Shown: positions 1 through 5,400 of the stretch, piece after piece | How the letters are laid out: each line of letters starts with the position of its first letter | Numbering within the stretch: position 1 is the first letter of the stretch | Assembly: GCA_002493835.1 (NCBI GenBank) | Contig: DLAA01000102.1 | Location: 1-8,250 of the forward strand | Source: Lachnospiraceae bacterium UBA7060 | GTDB lineage: Bacteria > Bacillota > Clostridia > Lachnospirales > Lachnospiraceae | Direction: 5' to 3' | DNA length: 8,250 nucleotides | The notes under the pieces: generated by a model | Told to the model about the DNA's origin: nothing | Databases searched by the model: none | The model's input: only the letters and a program-made list of their open reading frames with translations | Made by a program: the position numbers and the translations under genes

Positions 1-1994
1 CTGATCACATTTTGACGGTTGAGACTGCCGCTTAAGCTATCGACCCAATCCTTCATCCCTGCATCCGAGGTGATGATCAGGTGCCCGTTTCTGTCAAGCG
101 TCCAGTCCTGGCCGCCGCCAAACAAATCAATCGGCCTATTTTCCACCGATACTGTGTCAGATTCTTCGCCGCAGATGATCTTCACTGTCGCGCTGCAGCT
201 TCCCGGCGCCTCTTTCGTCGCCGCTGTTGTTGTAAAGCTTACCATCAGCACAACCACGTCCGTACTGTCCATGCCTGCTTTTTCCAGTGCGGCCTTTACC
301 GCCTCCAGAATGGCGCTTTGCAACTTATAGGTCTCAGCCTCAGTGGTATTTGTTACCGTGATTTTCGAAAGCGCTTCCTGCGCCGCCGCCTTCGCTGTTT
401 TCAGCCGGTTTGCGGATTCGCCGTCATCGCCATCGTCAATATAGTCCGCCCATGCCGTCCATGCCTGTTTATATGCAGTTACAGTCCCCGCCGGAACCTT
501 TATCCCTTTCGATGAAGATGTTACAAATCCACAGTTCTTAAATGCTTCACTACCCAGGCTTGGCGGAGTTTCTCCCTTCATTGTCACAGTTTCCAGCGCG
601 GTGCATTCCACAAATGCCTGTTGCCCTATACTAGTCACTTTTTCTGGAAGCGTTATACTTTTCAGCGCACTGCAGCCATCAAATGCTTGTTTCCCTATGC
701 TCGTCACGCCACTTGGGAGCGTTATGCTTTCCAGTGCACTGCATTCCATAAATGCCTGTTGCCCTATACTAGTCACTTTTTCTGAAAGCGTTATACTTTT
801 CAGCGCACTGCAGCTCTCAAATGCGCGTCCCCCCATGCTCGACACGCTATCCGGGAGCTCTATGCTTTCCAGCGCGCAGAGCCTAAATGCGGCTTCCCCT
901 ATGCTCGTCACGTTATCCGGGAGCTCTATACTTTTCAGCGCACTGCAGCGACTAAATGCGAAATCCCCTATGCTCGTCACGCTATCCGGGAGCTCTATGC
1001 TTTCCAGCGCCTCGCAGCCACTAAATGCGCCGTCCCCTATACTCTTTATGCCATCCGGGAGCGTTATACTTGCCAGCGCCTTGCAGTCACTAAATACGCT
1101 TTCCTCTATGCTCGTTACGCCACTCGGGATCTCTATGCTTGTCAGCGCACTACAGCTACCAAATGCGTATTCTCCTATACTCTTTATGCCATCCGGTAGT
1201 GGTATGCTTGTCAGCGAGCTGCAGCCCTTAAATGCATCTTTCTCTATGCTCGTCACGCCATCCGGGAGCGCTATACTTTCCAGCGCACTACAGCTATCAA
1301 ATGCTTGTTCCCCTATGCTCGTCACGCTACTTGGAATGGTTATGCTCTTCAGATTTATACACCGTTCAAACACTCCAAATAGCTGAGGATAAGATGGTCT
1401 GTGCGAAACACTGGTAACACCTTCTTTAAGAATTACACTCGTTACCTTTTGTGCATAGTATGTATTATTGTAATTATTTGGATCTTGAACATTTAACTGT
1501 ATTTCCTGCGAATGTACATATCCCCACCTATACATACCCTCTTGCGAATTGATCGTCAGAACTCCGGTAGTGGCAAGACTCCAATCATCGCCCGATGTGA
1601 TAATTCCATCCTCTTCACTGCCGTCTGCCTGTGCCACGGTTTCTGCATCTGCCTGTTGTGCCACAGTTTCTGCATCCACCTGTCGCCCCGCCGTATCCTC
1701 CCGTTCCACATCATCGCCGCTGACGGCATCGGTTTTCGCTTCTTCGAGGTTTCCTGCCTCTTTGGATTCCGCGGGCTCTGCTTCCACTTCCGTCTCTTCG
1801 CTGCTCAATCGCACCCCGTCCTCCGTCACCGTGTCGCCGCTGACGCTCTCCTGCGTTTGGTTATACCCCCCCCCCTCATTTTCCTGCGCCAGAACGTTTA
1901 CCGGGGCCGTCCCCAGCGCCGTCCCGGCGGCCATCACCGCCGATAGCATTAGCGCCATTATCCTCTGCAACAAATTTCCCTTCTTTTTTTTCAT
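1..1994 (-). CDS. BspA-type leucine-rich-repeat surface protein, C-terminus beyond window
   Basis: Visible part is 664 residues; there is no stop codon before the left edge. The ATG at 1994 follows GGAGGAG at a 9-base spacing. Residues 1-36 form a signal peptide (MKKKK, a hydrophobic stretch, then VLA before QEN), so the protein is exported. Residues 37-125 are an acidic, Thr/Ala-rich low-complexity linker. A short module around 133-155 has W-x-L, G-x-L-x-I and GM. Twelve LRR_5 units of about 23 residues fill 205-480 (pattern AFxxCxALxSIxLPxxVTSI). They end in the usual BspA-type cap with VPAG and AYK near 500-518. Residues about 525-630 are a helix-rich then beta-rich domain I cannot name. 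A second W-x-L/GM module begins near 633 and runs off the window. LRR_5 proteins are usually surface adhesins or ligand binders; the ligand here is unknown. Anchoring cannot be judged because the C-terminus is missing. Confidence 0.92.
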   Translation of the reverse strand, partial: MKKKKGNLLQRIMALMLSAVMAAGTALGTAPVNVLAQENEGGGYNQTQESVSGDTVTEDGVRLSSEETEVEAEPAESKEAGNLEEAKTDAVSGDDVEREDTAGRQVDAETVAQQADAETVAQADGSEEDGIITSGDDWSLATTGVLTINSQEGMYRWGYVHSQEIQLNVQDPNNYNNTYYAQKVTSVILKEGVTSVSHRPSYPQLFGVFERCINLKSITIPSSVTSIGEQAFDSCSALESIALPDGVTSIEKDAFKGCSSLTSIPLPDGIKSIGEYAFGSCSALTSIEIPSGVTSIEESVFSDCKALASITLPDGIKSIGDGAFSGCEALESIELPDSVTSIGDFAFSRCSALKSIELPDNVTSIGEAAFRLCALESIELPDSVSSMGGRAFESCSALKSITLSEKVTSIGQQAFMECSALESITLPSGVTSIGKQAFDGCSALKSITLPEKVTSIGQQAFVECTALETVTMKGETPPSLGSEAFKNCGFVTSSSKGIKVPAGTVTAYKQAWTAWADYIDDGDDGESANRLKTAKAAAQEALSKITVTNTTEAETYKLQSAILEAVKAALEKAGMDSTDVVVLMVSFTTTAATKEAPGSCSATVKIICGEESDTVSVENRPIDLFGGGQDWTLDRNGHLIITSDAGMKDWVDSLSGSLNRQNVI
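555..1382 (-). repeat. Tandem 69-bp LRR-coding repeat array, 12 units
   Basis: Twelve in-frame units begin at 1382, 1313, 1244, 1175, 1106, 1037, 968, 899, 833, 764, 695 and 626. Ten are 69 bp. The one at 899 is 66 bp, with one codon lost so that the usual CSAL reads CAL. The last is 72 bp. The unit at 1382 is the most diverged. Segments 602-676 and 740-814 (138 bp, or two units, apart) match at 73 of 75 bases, which points to recent duplication or gene conversion. The array encodes the LRR solenoid of the surface protein. Confidence 0.93.
1631..1676 (-). repeat. 27-bp-offset direct repeat in the surface-protein linker
   Basis: Segments 1631-1649 and 1658-1676 match at 18 of 19 bases, 27 bp apart. 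This duplicates a nine-residue unit (DAETVAQ-type) in the acidic linker just before the first W-x-L module. The offset is nine codons, so the reading frame is kept. It looks like a simple in-frame duplication in a disordered spacer. Confidence 0.75.
1866..1875 (-). repeat. Homopolymer run of ten G in coding sequence, candidate phase-variation tract
   Basis: On the coding strand, ten G fall in codons 40-43 (Glu-Gly-Gly-Gly), four residues after the predicted signal-peptide cleavage site. The length shown keeps the gene open. With eleven G the next codons would be GTA TAA, an immediate stop. With nine G a TGA appears about 13 codons after the tract. Runs like this are known slippage sites in surface genes of other bacteria; activity here is inferred. 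Confidence 0.6.
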
Positions 1995-2003
1995 TGACAA
2001 TGA

Positions 2004-2010
2004 CTCCTCC
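2004..2010 (-). promoter_or_regulatory. Ribosome binding site of the left LRR surface gene
   Basis: GGAGGAG on the minus strand lies 9 bases before the ATG at 1994. This decides between that start and an in-frame ATG 18 bases upstream, which overlaps the ribosome site itself and would put acidic residues ahead of the lysine-rich signal-peptide start. Confidence 0.85.
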
Positions 2011-2044
2011 ATTCTGCACATCTATCATGCGCCTTAATTATTTC

Positions 2045-2087
2045 TTCAAATGTCAAAAAAACTTTACAGCACCTTTTGACATTCGAA
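2045..2087. repeat. 14-bp inverted repeat upstream of the left LRR gene
   Basis: Arms at 2045-2058 and 2074-2087 are inverted copies with one mismatch and a 15-base spacer; the inner part is TGTCAAAA against TTTTGACA. In minus-strand RNA the mismatch becomes a G-U pair, giving an uninterrupted 14-bp stem. No U-run follows, so it is not an ordinary terminator. It lies 51-93 bases before the start codon and just after the best promoter candidate, so it may be an operator or a leader stem-loop. Confidence 0.75.
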
Positions 2088-2099
2088 TGTGTTGGGTTG

Positions 2100-2128
2100 A
2101 TTTTACCATGTTCAGCATATGATAGTAA
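2100..2128 (-). promoter_or_regulatory. Candidate promoter of the left LRR gene
   Basis: Minus-strand TTACTA (2128-2123) and TAAAAT (2105-2100) are separated by 17 bases. The -10 is good and the -35 is weak. The predicted start near 2093 would place the 14-bp inverted repeat at the very start of the transcript. A consensus TTGACA at 2056-2051 has no matching -10 at a usable distance, so I prefer the pair given here. Confidence 0.4.
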
Positions 2129-2244
2129 TTCGTCCGGAATACTTTGTCGTTTTTAGGGTACAATTTGCATCTTTCTTAATGAAGGCGTACGTCCCAAAGA
2201 ATTCGCCCACTGTGTAGAAGTCGCCGCCAATTGGTGCGCCACAC

Positions 2245-2281
2245 AAAAAAACGCATGGTTTACAATTTACTGTCCCATGCG
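2245..2281 (-). terminator. Rho-independent terminator after icd
   Basis: On the minus strand CGCATGG (2281-2275) pairs perfectly with CCATGCG (2258-2252) and is followed directly by seven T (2251-2245). The loop is 16 bases and can form a small inner ACA/TGT helix. It lies about 55 bases beyond the icd stop, on the same strand, and should end the gntR-icd transcript. Confidence 0.82.
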
Positions 2282-2335
2282 CCTTTACGCTTTTTACTGT
2301 TTTATTGATATGAAATGTAACCCAAATTACAGATT

Positions 2336-3541
2336 CTACGATGCCTCAAAAGTTTCCCTGATTGCCTTGATAAACGCTTCGCAGTCTAATACCGTTACAT
2401 TCTGAATAGAAGAAATCAACGACAACCCCTTTGTCATCTTTCCCGCTTCTATCGTCTGAATCACAGCCTTTTCCAACTTATCCGCAAACTGCACCAATTC
2501 TGATATGTTATCCAGCTCACCGCGTTTTCTGAGCGCTCCTGTCCATGCAAAAATTGTCGCCACAGAGTTAGTGGTTGTCTTCTCTCCCTTTAAATACTGA
2601 TAGTAATGTCTCTGCACCGTGCCGTGCGCCGCCTCGTACTCGTAGGCTCCGTCAGGCGATACCAGCACAGAAGTCATCATGGCAAGATCCCCAAACGCTG
2701 AGGAGACCATATCGCTCATCACATCTCCGTCATAGTTCTTACACGCCCAGATAAAGCCGCCCTTAGCCCTCATGACACGCGCTACCGCGTCGTCGATCAA
2801 TGTGTAGAAATACTCGATACCCGCCGCCTCAAACTTCTCTTTGTATTCCGCGTCGTATATCTCCTGAAAAATATCCTTGAAAGTATGGTCATACTTTTTG
2901 GAGATGGTATCTTTGGTGGCAAACCAAAGATCCTGTTTCGTATCAAGCGCATAATGAAAGCATGTCTTTGCGAAACTTTCGATCGACTTGTTCGTATTAT
3001 GGATTCCCTGCAAAATGCCAGGCCCCGTAAACTCATGGATCGTCTCCCGAATCTCTGTGCCATCCTCTGCAGTAAATACCAGTTCTGCCTTCCCGGCGCC
3101 CGGCACCTTGATCTCTGTATTCTTGTAGACATCTCCATAGGCATGGCGGGCCAGCGTAATCGGTTTTTCCCAGTTTCGGACGTAAGGCTCAATTCCCTTT
3201 ACAATAATCGGCTTACGAAACACCGTTCCATCCAATATTGCACGAATTGTACCGTTAGGACTTTTCCACATCTCTTTCAAGTTGTACTCTGTCATTCTCG
3301 CCGCATTGGGTGTAATCGTTGCGCACTTTACTGCTACCCCGTATTTTTTCGTCGCCTCCGCTGACTCTATCGTAACCTGATCGTCAGTTTCGTTGCGATG
3401 TTCCAAACCAAGATCATAATACTCTGTTTTCAAATCAATATACGGTAATAACAGCTCGTCCTTAACCATTTTCCAGATAATTCTCGTCATCTCGTCCCCG
3501 TCCATCTCCACCAATGGTGTTATCATCTTGATTTTTTCCAT
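2336..3541 (-). CDS. icd: NADP-dependent isocitrate dehydrogenase (homodimeric, eukaryote-like class)
   Basis: 401 residues, full length for this class. It converts isocitrate to 2-oxoglutarate and CO2 while reducing NADP, in the cytoplasm, supplying carbon for glutamate and NADPH. Visible motifs: the substrate loop PNGTIR (95-100); RHAYGD (132-137) with R132, then Y139; the catalytic lysine in TKDTISKK (K210); metal ligands D250, D273 and D277 in LIDDAV and NYDGDVMSD; and the cofactor segment HGTVQRHY (306-313), whose Arg-His pair matches the NADP-specific pattern of human IDH1. Numbering almost coincides with human IDH1 through residue 139. The start is the ATG at 3541, preceded by AGGCGG at 7 bases. 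An in-frame ATG at 3574 would add 11 glycine-rich residues unlike the family. It is probably cotranscribed with the GntR regulator 55 bases upstream. No citrate synthase or aconitase gene is visible nearby. Confidence 0.97.
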   Translation of the reverse strand: MEKIKMITPLVEMDGDEMTRIIWKMVKDELLLPYIDLKTEYYDLGLEHRNETDDQVTIESAEATKKYGVAVKCATITPNAARMTEYNLKEMWKSPNGTIRAILDGTVFRKPIIVKGIEPYVRNWEKPITLARHAYGDVYKNTEIKVPGAGKAELVFTAEDGTEIRETIHEFTGPGILQGIHNTNKSIESFAKTCFHYALDTKQDLWFATKDTISKKYDHTFKDIFQEIYDAEYKEKFEAAGIEYFYTLIDDAVARVMRAKGGFIWACKNYDGDVMSDMVSSAFGDLAMMTSVLVSPDGAYEYEAAHGTVQRHYYQYLKGEKTTTNSVATIFAWTGALRKRGELDNISELVQFADKLEKAVIQTIEAGKMTKGLSLISSIQNVTVLDCEAFIKAIRETFEAS

Positions 3542-3548
3542 ATCATAT

Positions 3549-3554
3549 CCGCCT
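3549..3554 (-). promoter_or_regulatory. Ribosome binding site of icd
   Basis: AGGCGG on the minus strand, 7 bases before the ATG at 3541, supports that start over the upstream in-frame ATG at 3574, which has no comparable site. Confidence 0.7.
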
Positions 3555-3596
3555 TTCCCGCCGCCCCGGCGCATCGTTTTCCATTTTCACTGTATT

Positions 3597-4304
3597 TCAA
3601 TTCATTTTTTCTTCACTGTTTTCCCCATAAATCTCTTTCAACCCATTTTTTACCATATTGTCGTAAGCGTTGATCATATGCTGATTCGCCAGTTTCTCAG
3701 CGAGCTCGGCATTTCCGGCTTTGATAGCCTCCATAATCTGTCTGTGCTCGTCGTTGGAGGCTTTTCCTCTGGTGTTATTAGCCAGCGTCTTCTGCCTGAC
3801 GCGCAGCACATAGCGATGAAAATCTCTCAGAGTATGTTCCAAAAGTTTGGAACCGCAGGCCTCATAAAGAATGTCGTGAAATCGATTGTCCAGCTCCGCC
3901 ATCTGGTCATAATGCCCTTTCTCCTCATGGAAATCTGCCAGATAAACATTTTCCTCCATCTCCTCCATCTGTTCCTTTGAGATCTTCTCCGTCGCGAGAC
4001 GGGCACAGAGCCCTTCCAGCAGAGAACGTATCATATAGATGTCCTCCACGTCCTTCGCCGTGATCCCCGTCACATAGGCACCCTTGTTGGGAACGATCCT
4101 GATAAGCCCTTCCAGCTCGAGCTGCCGGAAAGCCTCCCTGACCGGTGTACGGCTCACCCCCAGCTCCTCGCCGATGGCCACCTCTTTCAGCTCCTCGTGG
4201 TCTTTGTACTTGCCGCCTAAGATATCTTCCCTCAATTTCTGGAACACGCGCCCGCGCAGGGAATACTTATCGTCATTGTCATATTTCTTATCATAGTTCG
4301 TCAT
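3597..4304 (-). CDS. GntR-family transcriptional regulator, FCD (FadR-like) subfamily
   Basis: 235 residues. A winged helix-turn-helix fills about 15-80, with the subfamily signature ELGVSRTPVREAFRQLELEGL (47-67) and the wing PNKGAYV (72-78). An all-helical FCD ligand domain follows from about 85 to 215. The expected metal or ligand residues of this fold are present: D139 and H143 in ELDNRFHDIL, H187 in NDEHRQI and H209 in NQHM. FCD regulators usually sense small organic acids, so with icd next door an organic-acid effector such as citrate is a reasonable inference but not shown. The ATG at 4304 follows AAAGGA at a longish 13 bases. The frame is open further upstream to 4382, but that would begin inside the promoter. 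The stop is 55 bases before icd with no terminator. A palindrome over its own -10 suggests autoregulation. Confidence 0.94.
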   Translation of the reverse strand: MTNYDKKYDNDDKYSLRGRVFQKLREDILGGKYKDHEELKEVAIGEELGVSRTPVREAFRQLELEGLIRIVPNKGAYVTGITAKDVEDIYMIRSLLEGLCARLATEKISKEQMEEMEENVYLADFHEEKGHYDQMAELDNRFHDILYEACGSKLLEHTLRDFHRYVLRVRQKTLANNTRGKASNDEHRQIMEAIKAGNAELAEKLANQHMINAYDNMVKNGLKEIYGENSEEKMN

Positions 4305-4321
4305 TTTATCTGTATCGTCCT

Positions 4322-4358
4322 TTCTGCATTTTCGCAGACTGTCCGTGGAAATATCCAC
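4322..4358 (-). promoter_or_regulatory. Structured 5' leader of the gntR-icd transcript
   Basis: Two small hairpins can form in the short leader predicted between the transcription start near 4360 and the ATG at 4304. They are GTGGA/TCCAC (4358-4354 with 4349-4345, 4-base loop) and TCTGC/GCAGA (4337-4333 with 4326-4322, 6-base loop). The second ends immediately before the ribosome site. Both are short, so a role in translation control is only possible. Confidence 0.35.
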
Positions 4359-4366
4359 TGCGTATA

Positions 4367-4378
4367 ATTGTATACAAT
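4367..4378. promoter_or_regulatory. Palindromic operator ATTGTATACAAT, probable GntR/FCD binding site
   Basis: A perfect 12-bp palindrome centred between 4372 and 4373. Its shape, short half-sites reading TTGTA/TACAA, is what many GntR/FCD regulators bind. It contains the -10 of the gntR promoter, so a bound repressor would block RNA polymerase. I saw no second copy elsewhere in the window. Confidence 0.75.
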
Positions 4379-4395
4379 CCAATCTTTTCTGTCAA
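4367..4395 (-). promoter_or_regulatory. Promoter of gntR-icd
   Basis: Minus-strand TTGACA (4395-4390), a perfect -35, then exactly 17 bases, then TACAAT (4372-4367), five of six matches to the -10 consensus. The predicted start is near 4360, giving a leader of about 56 bases. The -35 includes the TGA stop codon of the upstream protease gene, so the two genes abut with no spare sequence. Protease transcripts could also read through, since no terminator lies between. Confidence 0.85.
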
Positions 4396-5318
4396 TAGGG
4401 AAAAATACCGCACATTTTTCCCACATTCGGCATCCCCCATCCTTGCTTGCACCACTCGTCCCCGAGGTCTCTGGCTGTGTATATCATCTGTCGTTTCACC
4501 TGATCGTTGGTGCTTTCAGGATATTTCTGCAAATAGAGCGCCGCAGCTCCCGATACAATGGGTGTCGCCATGGAAGTTCCGCTCTTCTTCACGTAAGCAT
4601 CTCGGTAATTGCCTCTTCTGTCTCTCTTCCAGTTCACGTTACAGGATATCACATCCGTACCTGGAGCCACCAGATCCGGCTTCCGATATGGCAGATCCTC
4701 GCTGCCCCGGCCAGAGTAATTTTCGCACAAATCCTTTCTGTTTCCAAAATAGCCTCCTTCATGGCAGCCCACAGTGATAACTCTGCGACTTAAGCCGAGA
4801 GGAGACAAAGACCCCTCACCCGGCCCCTTATTTCCAGCAGCACAGACTACCACCACACCCTGCGCACAAACCGACTCTAAAAGTCTAGTCAATTCTTCCA
4901 TTCGTTCCCTATCCCCGTCCTCACCGATTCCTACAGAGATATTTAGCACACGAATATGGTAGCGCACGCGGTTTTCCAGTACCCAGAGAAGCCCATAATA
5001 CATCCCTTCTATGCTGCCCTCTCCCTTCTCATCAAGAACCTTTCCGACACATAATTTACAGGTTGGCGCAATTCCCGAAAACCGGCCGCCTGACAGACGT
5101 CCGCTCCCGCCGATACATCCCGCTACATGTGTTCCATGACCGCTGTCGTCATACCTATCCTGTCTATCGTTCACAAAGTCGTGAAAGGCGACCACCCTGT
5201 CCTCAAAATCCGGATGATCGCCAATCCCTGTGTCTAAAACAGCCACACATGTTTCCTCCGTGGCCACACTATACTGTATCTTCTCGCTGCATCCCAGCTG
5301 TCTCTTCACCCTGTCCAT
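4392..5318 (-). CDS. S8-family subtilisin-like serine protease, probably intracellular
   Basis: 308 residues carrying the complete catalytic set: D29 in VLDTGIGDHPDF, H61 in DSGHGTHVAG, the oxyanion N163 in AAGNKGP and the nucleophile S249 in SGTSMATP. There is no signal peptide, no membrane segment and no room for an inhibitory propeptide: the mature fold begins almost at once and the length matches a bare subtilase domain. This fits cytoplasmic subtilisin-like proteases of Firmicutes. About ten cysteines are present, more than in typical secreted subtilisins, which also suits a reducing compartment. The ATG at 5318 has GGGAG 12 bases upstream, lying inside the preceding terminator hairpin. 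No separate consensus promoter is visible. The TGA stop overlaps the -35 of the gntR promoter. Its substrate is unknown; position between surface-protein genes does not prove a link. Confidence 0.95.
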   Translation of the reverse strand: MDRVKRQLGCSEKIQYSVATEETCVAVLDTGIGDHPDFEDRVVAFHDFVNDRQDRYDDSGHGTHVAGCIGGSGRLSGGRFSGIAPTCKLCVGKVLDEKGEGSIEGMYYGLLWVLENRVRYHIRVLNISVGIGEDGDRERMEELTRLLESVCAQGVVVVCAAGNKGPGEGSLSPLGLSRRVITVGCHEGGYFGNRKDLCENYSGRGSEDLPYRKPDLVAPGTDVISCNVNWKRDRRGNYRDAYVKKSGTSMATPIVSGAAALYLQKYPESTNDQVKRQMIYTARDLGDEWCKQGWGMPNVGKMCGIFPY

Positions 5319-5323
5319 GGTAC

Positions 5324-5369
5324 AAAAAAACTCCCGGCTTTATATATATAGTATGCCGAGAGTTTTTTT
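5324..5369 (-). terminator. Hairpin terminator after the right LRR gene, bidirectional in form
   Basis: On the minus strand CTCTCGGC (5362-5355) pairs with GCCGGGAG (5338-5331), one pair being G-U, around a 16-base AT-only-cored loop, followed by seven T (5330-5324). Seven A precede it, so it would also work on plus-strand transcripts. It lies about 31 bases after the right LRR gene stop and ends 5 bases before the protease ATG. Its 3' arm includes the GGGAG that appears to be the protease ribosome site. Confidence 0.85.
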
Positions 5370-5400
5370 ATGCATCATTTTCTGACTAACGATATTTTTC

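Larger units (their letters stand above)
1995..2335. other. Intergenic region between icd and the left LRR gene (341 bp)
   Basis: No complete gene fits. In minus-strand order it holds the icd terminator (2281-2245), a candidate promoter (2128-2100), a 14-bp inverted repeat (2087-2045) and the LRR-gene ribosome site (2010-2004). One minus-strand frame running through the region is codon-like but broken by a TAA at 2155-2153. Its last 53 codons end in a TGA that overlaps the ATG at 1994. It has no ATG or GTG start after the internal stop, so I leave it uncalled; it may be a gene remnant or chance. Confidence 0.7.

Noticed and set aside
555..1382. CRISPR array
   Set aside because: The repeats are directly adjacent 69-bp coding units with no unique spacers and stay in frame as LRR protein.
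601..1386. Plus-strand 261-codon open frame with a repeated protein pattern
   Set aside because: It is the exact antisense of the LRR-coding repeats. The 69-bp periodicity explains both its openness and its repeats, while the minus strand gives a recognisable LRR_5 protein with a signal peptide.
2045..2087. Invertible promoter switch
   Set aside because: The spacer between the arms is only 15 bases, too short to carry a promoter, and no recombinase gene is in view.
3542..3574. Upstream ATG start for icd adding 11 residues
   Set aside because: The added glycine-rich residues do not fit the family, and AGGCGG is placed correctly for the ATG at 3541.
4305..4382. Upstream TTG start for the GntR regulator
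   Set aside because: It would lie inside the promoter and operator, upstream of the predicted transcription start; the ATG at 4304 gives a normal family length.
4145..4793. Plus-strand open frames opposite gntR and the protease
   Set aside because: Both minus-strand genes carry intact catalytic or DNA-binding motifs in this interval; the plus frames show no family features.
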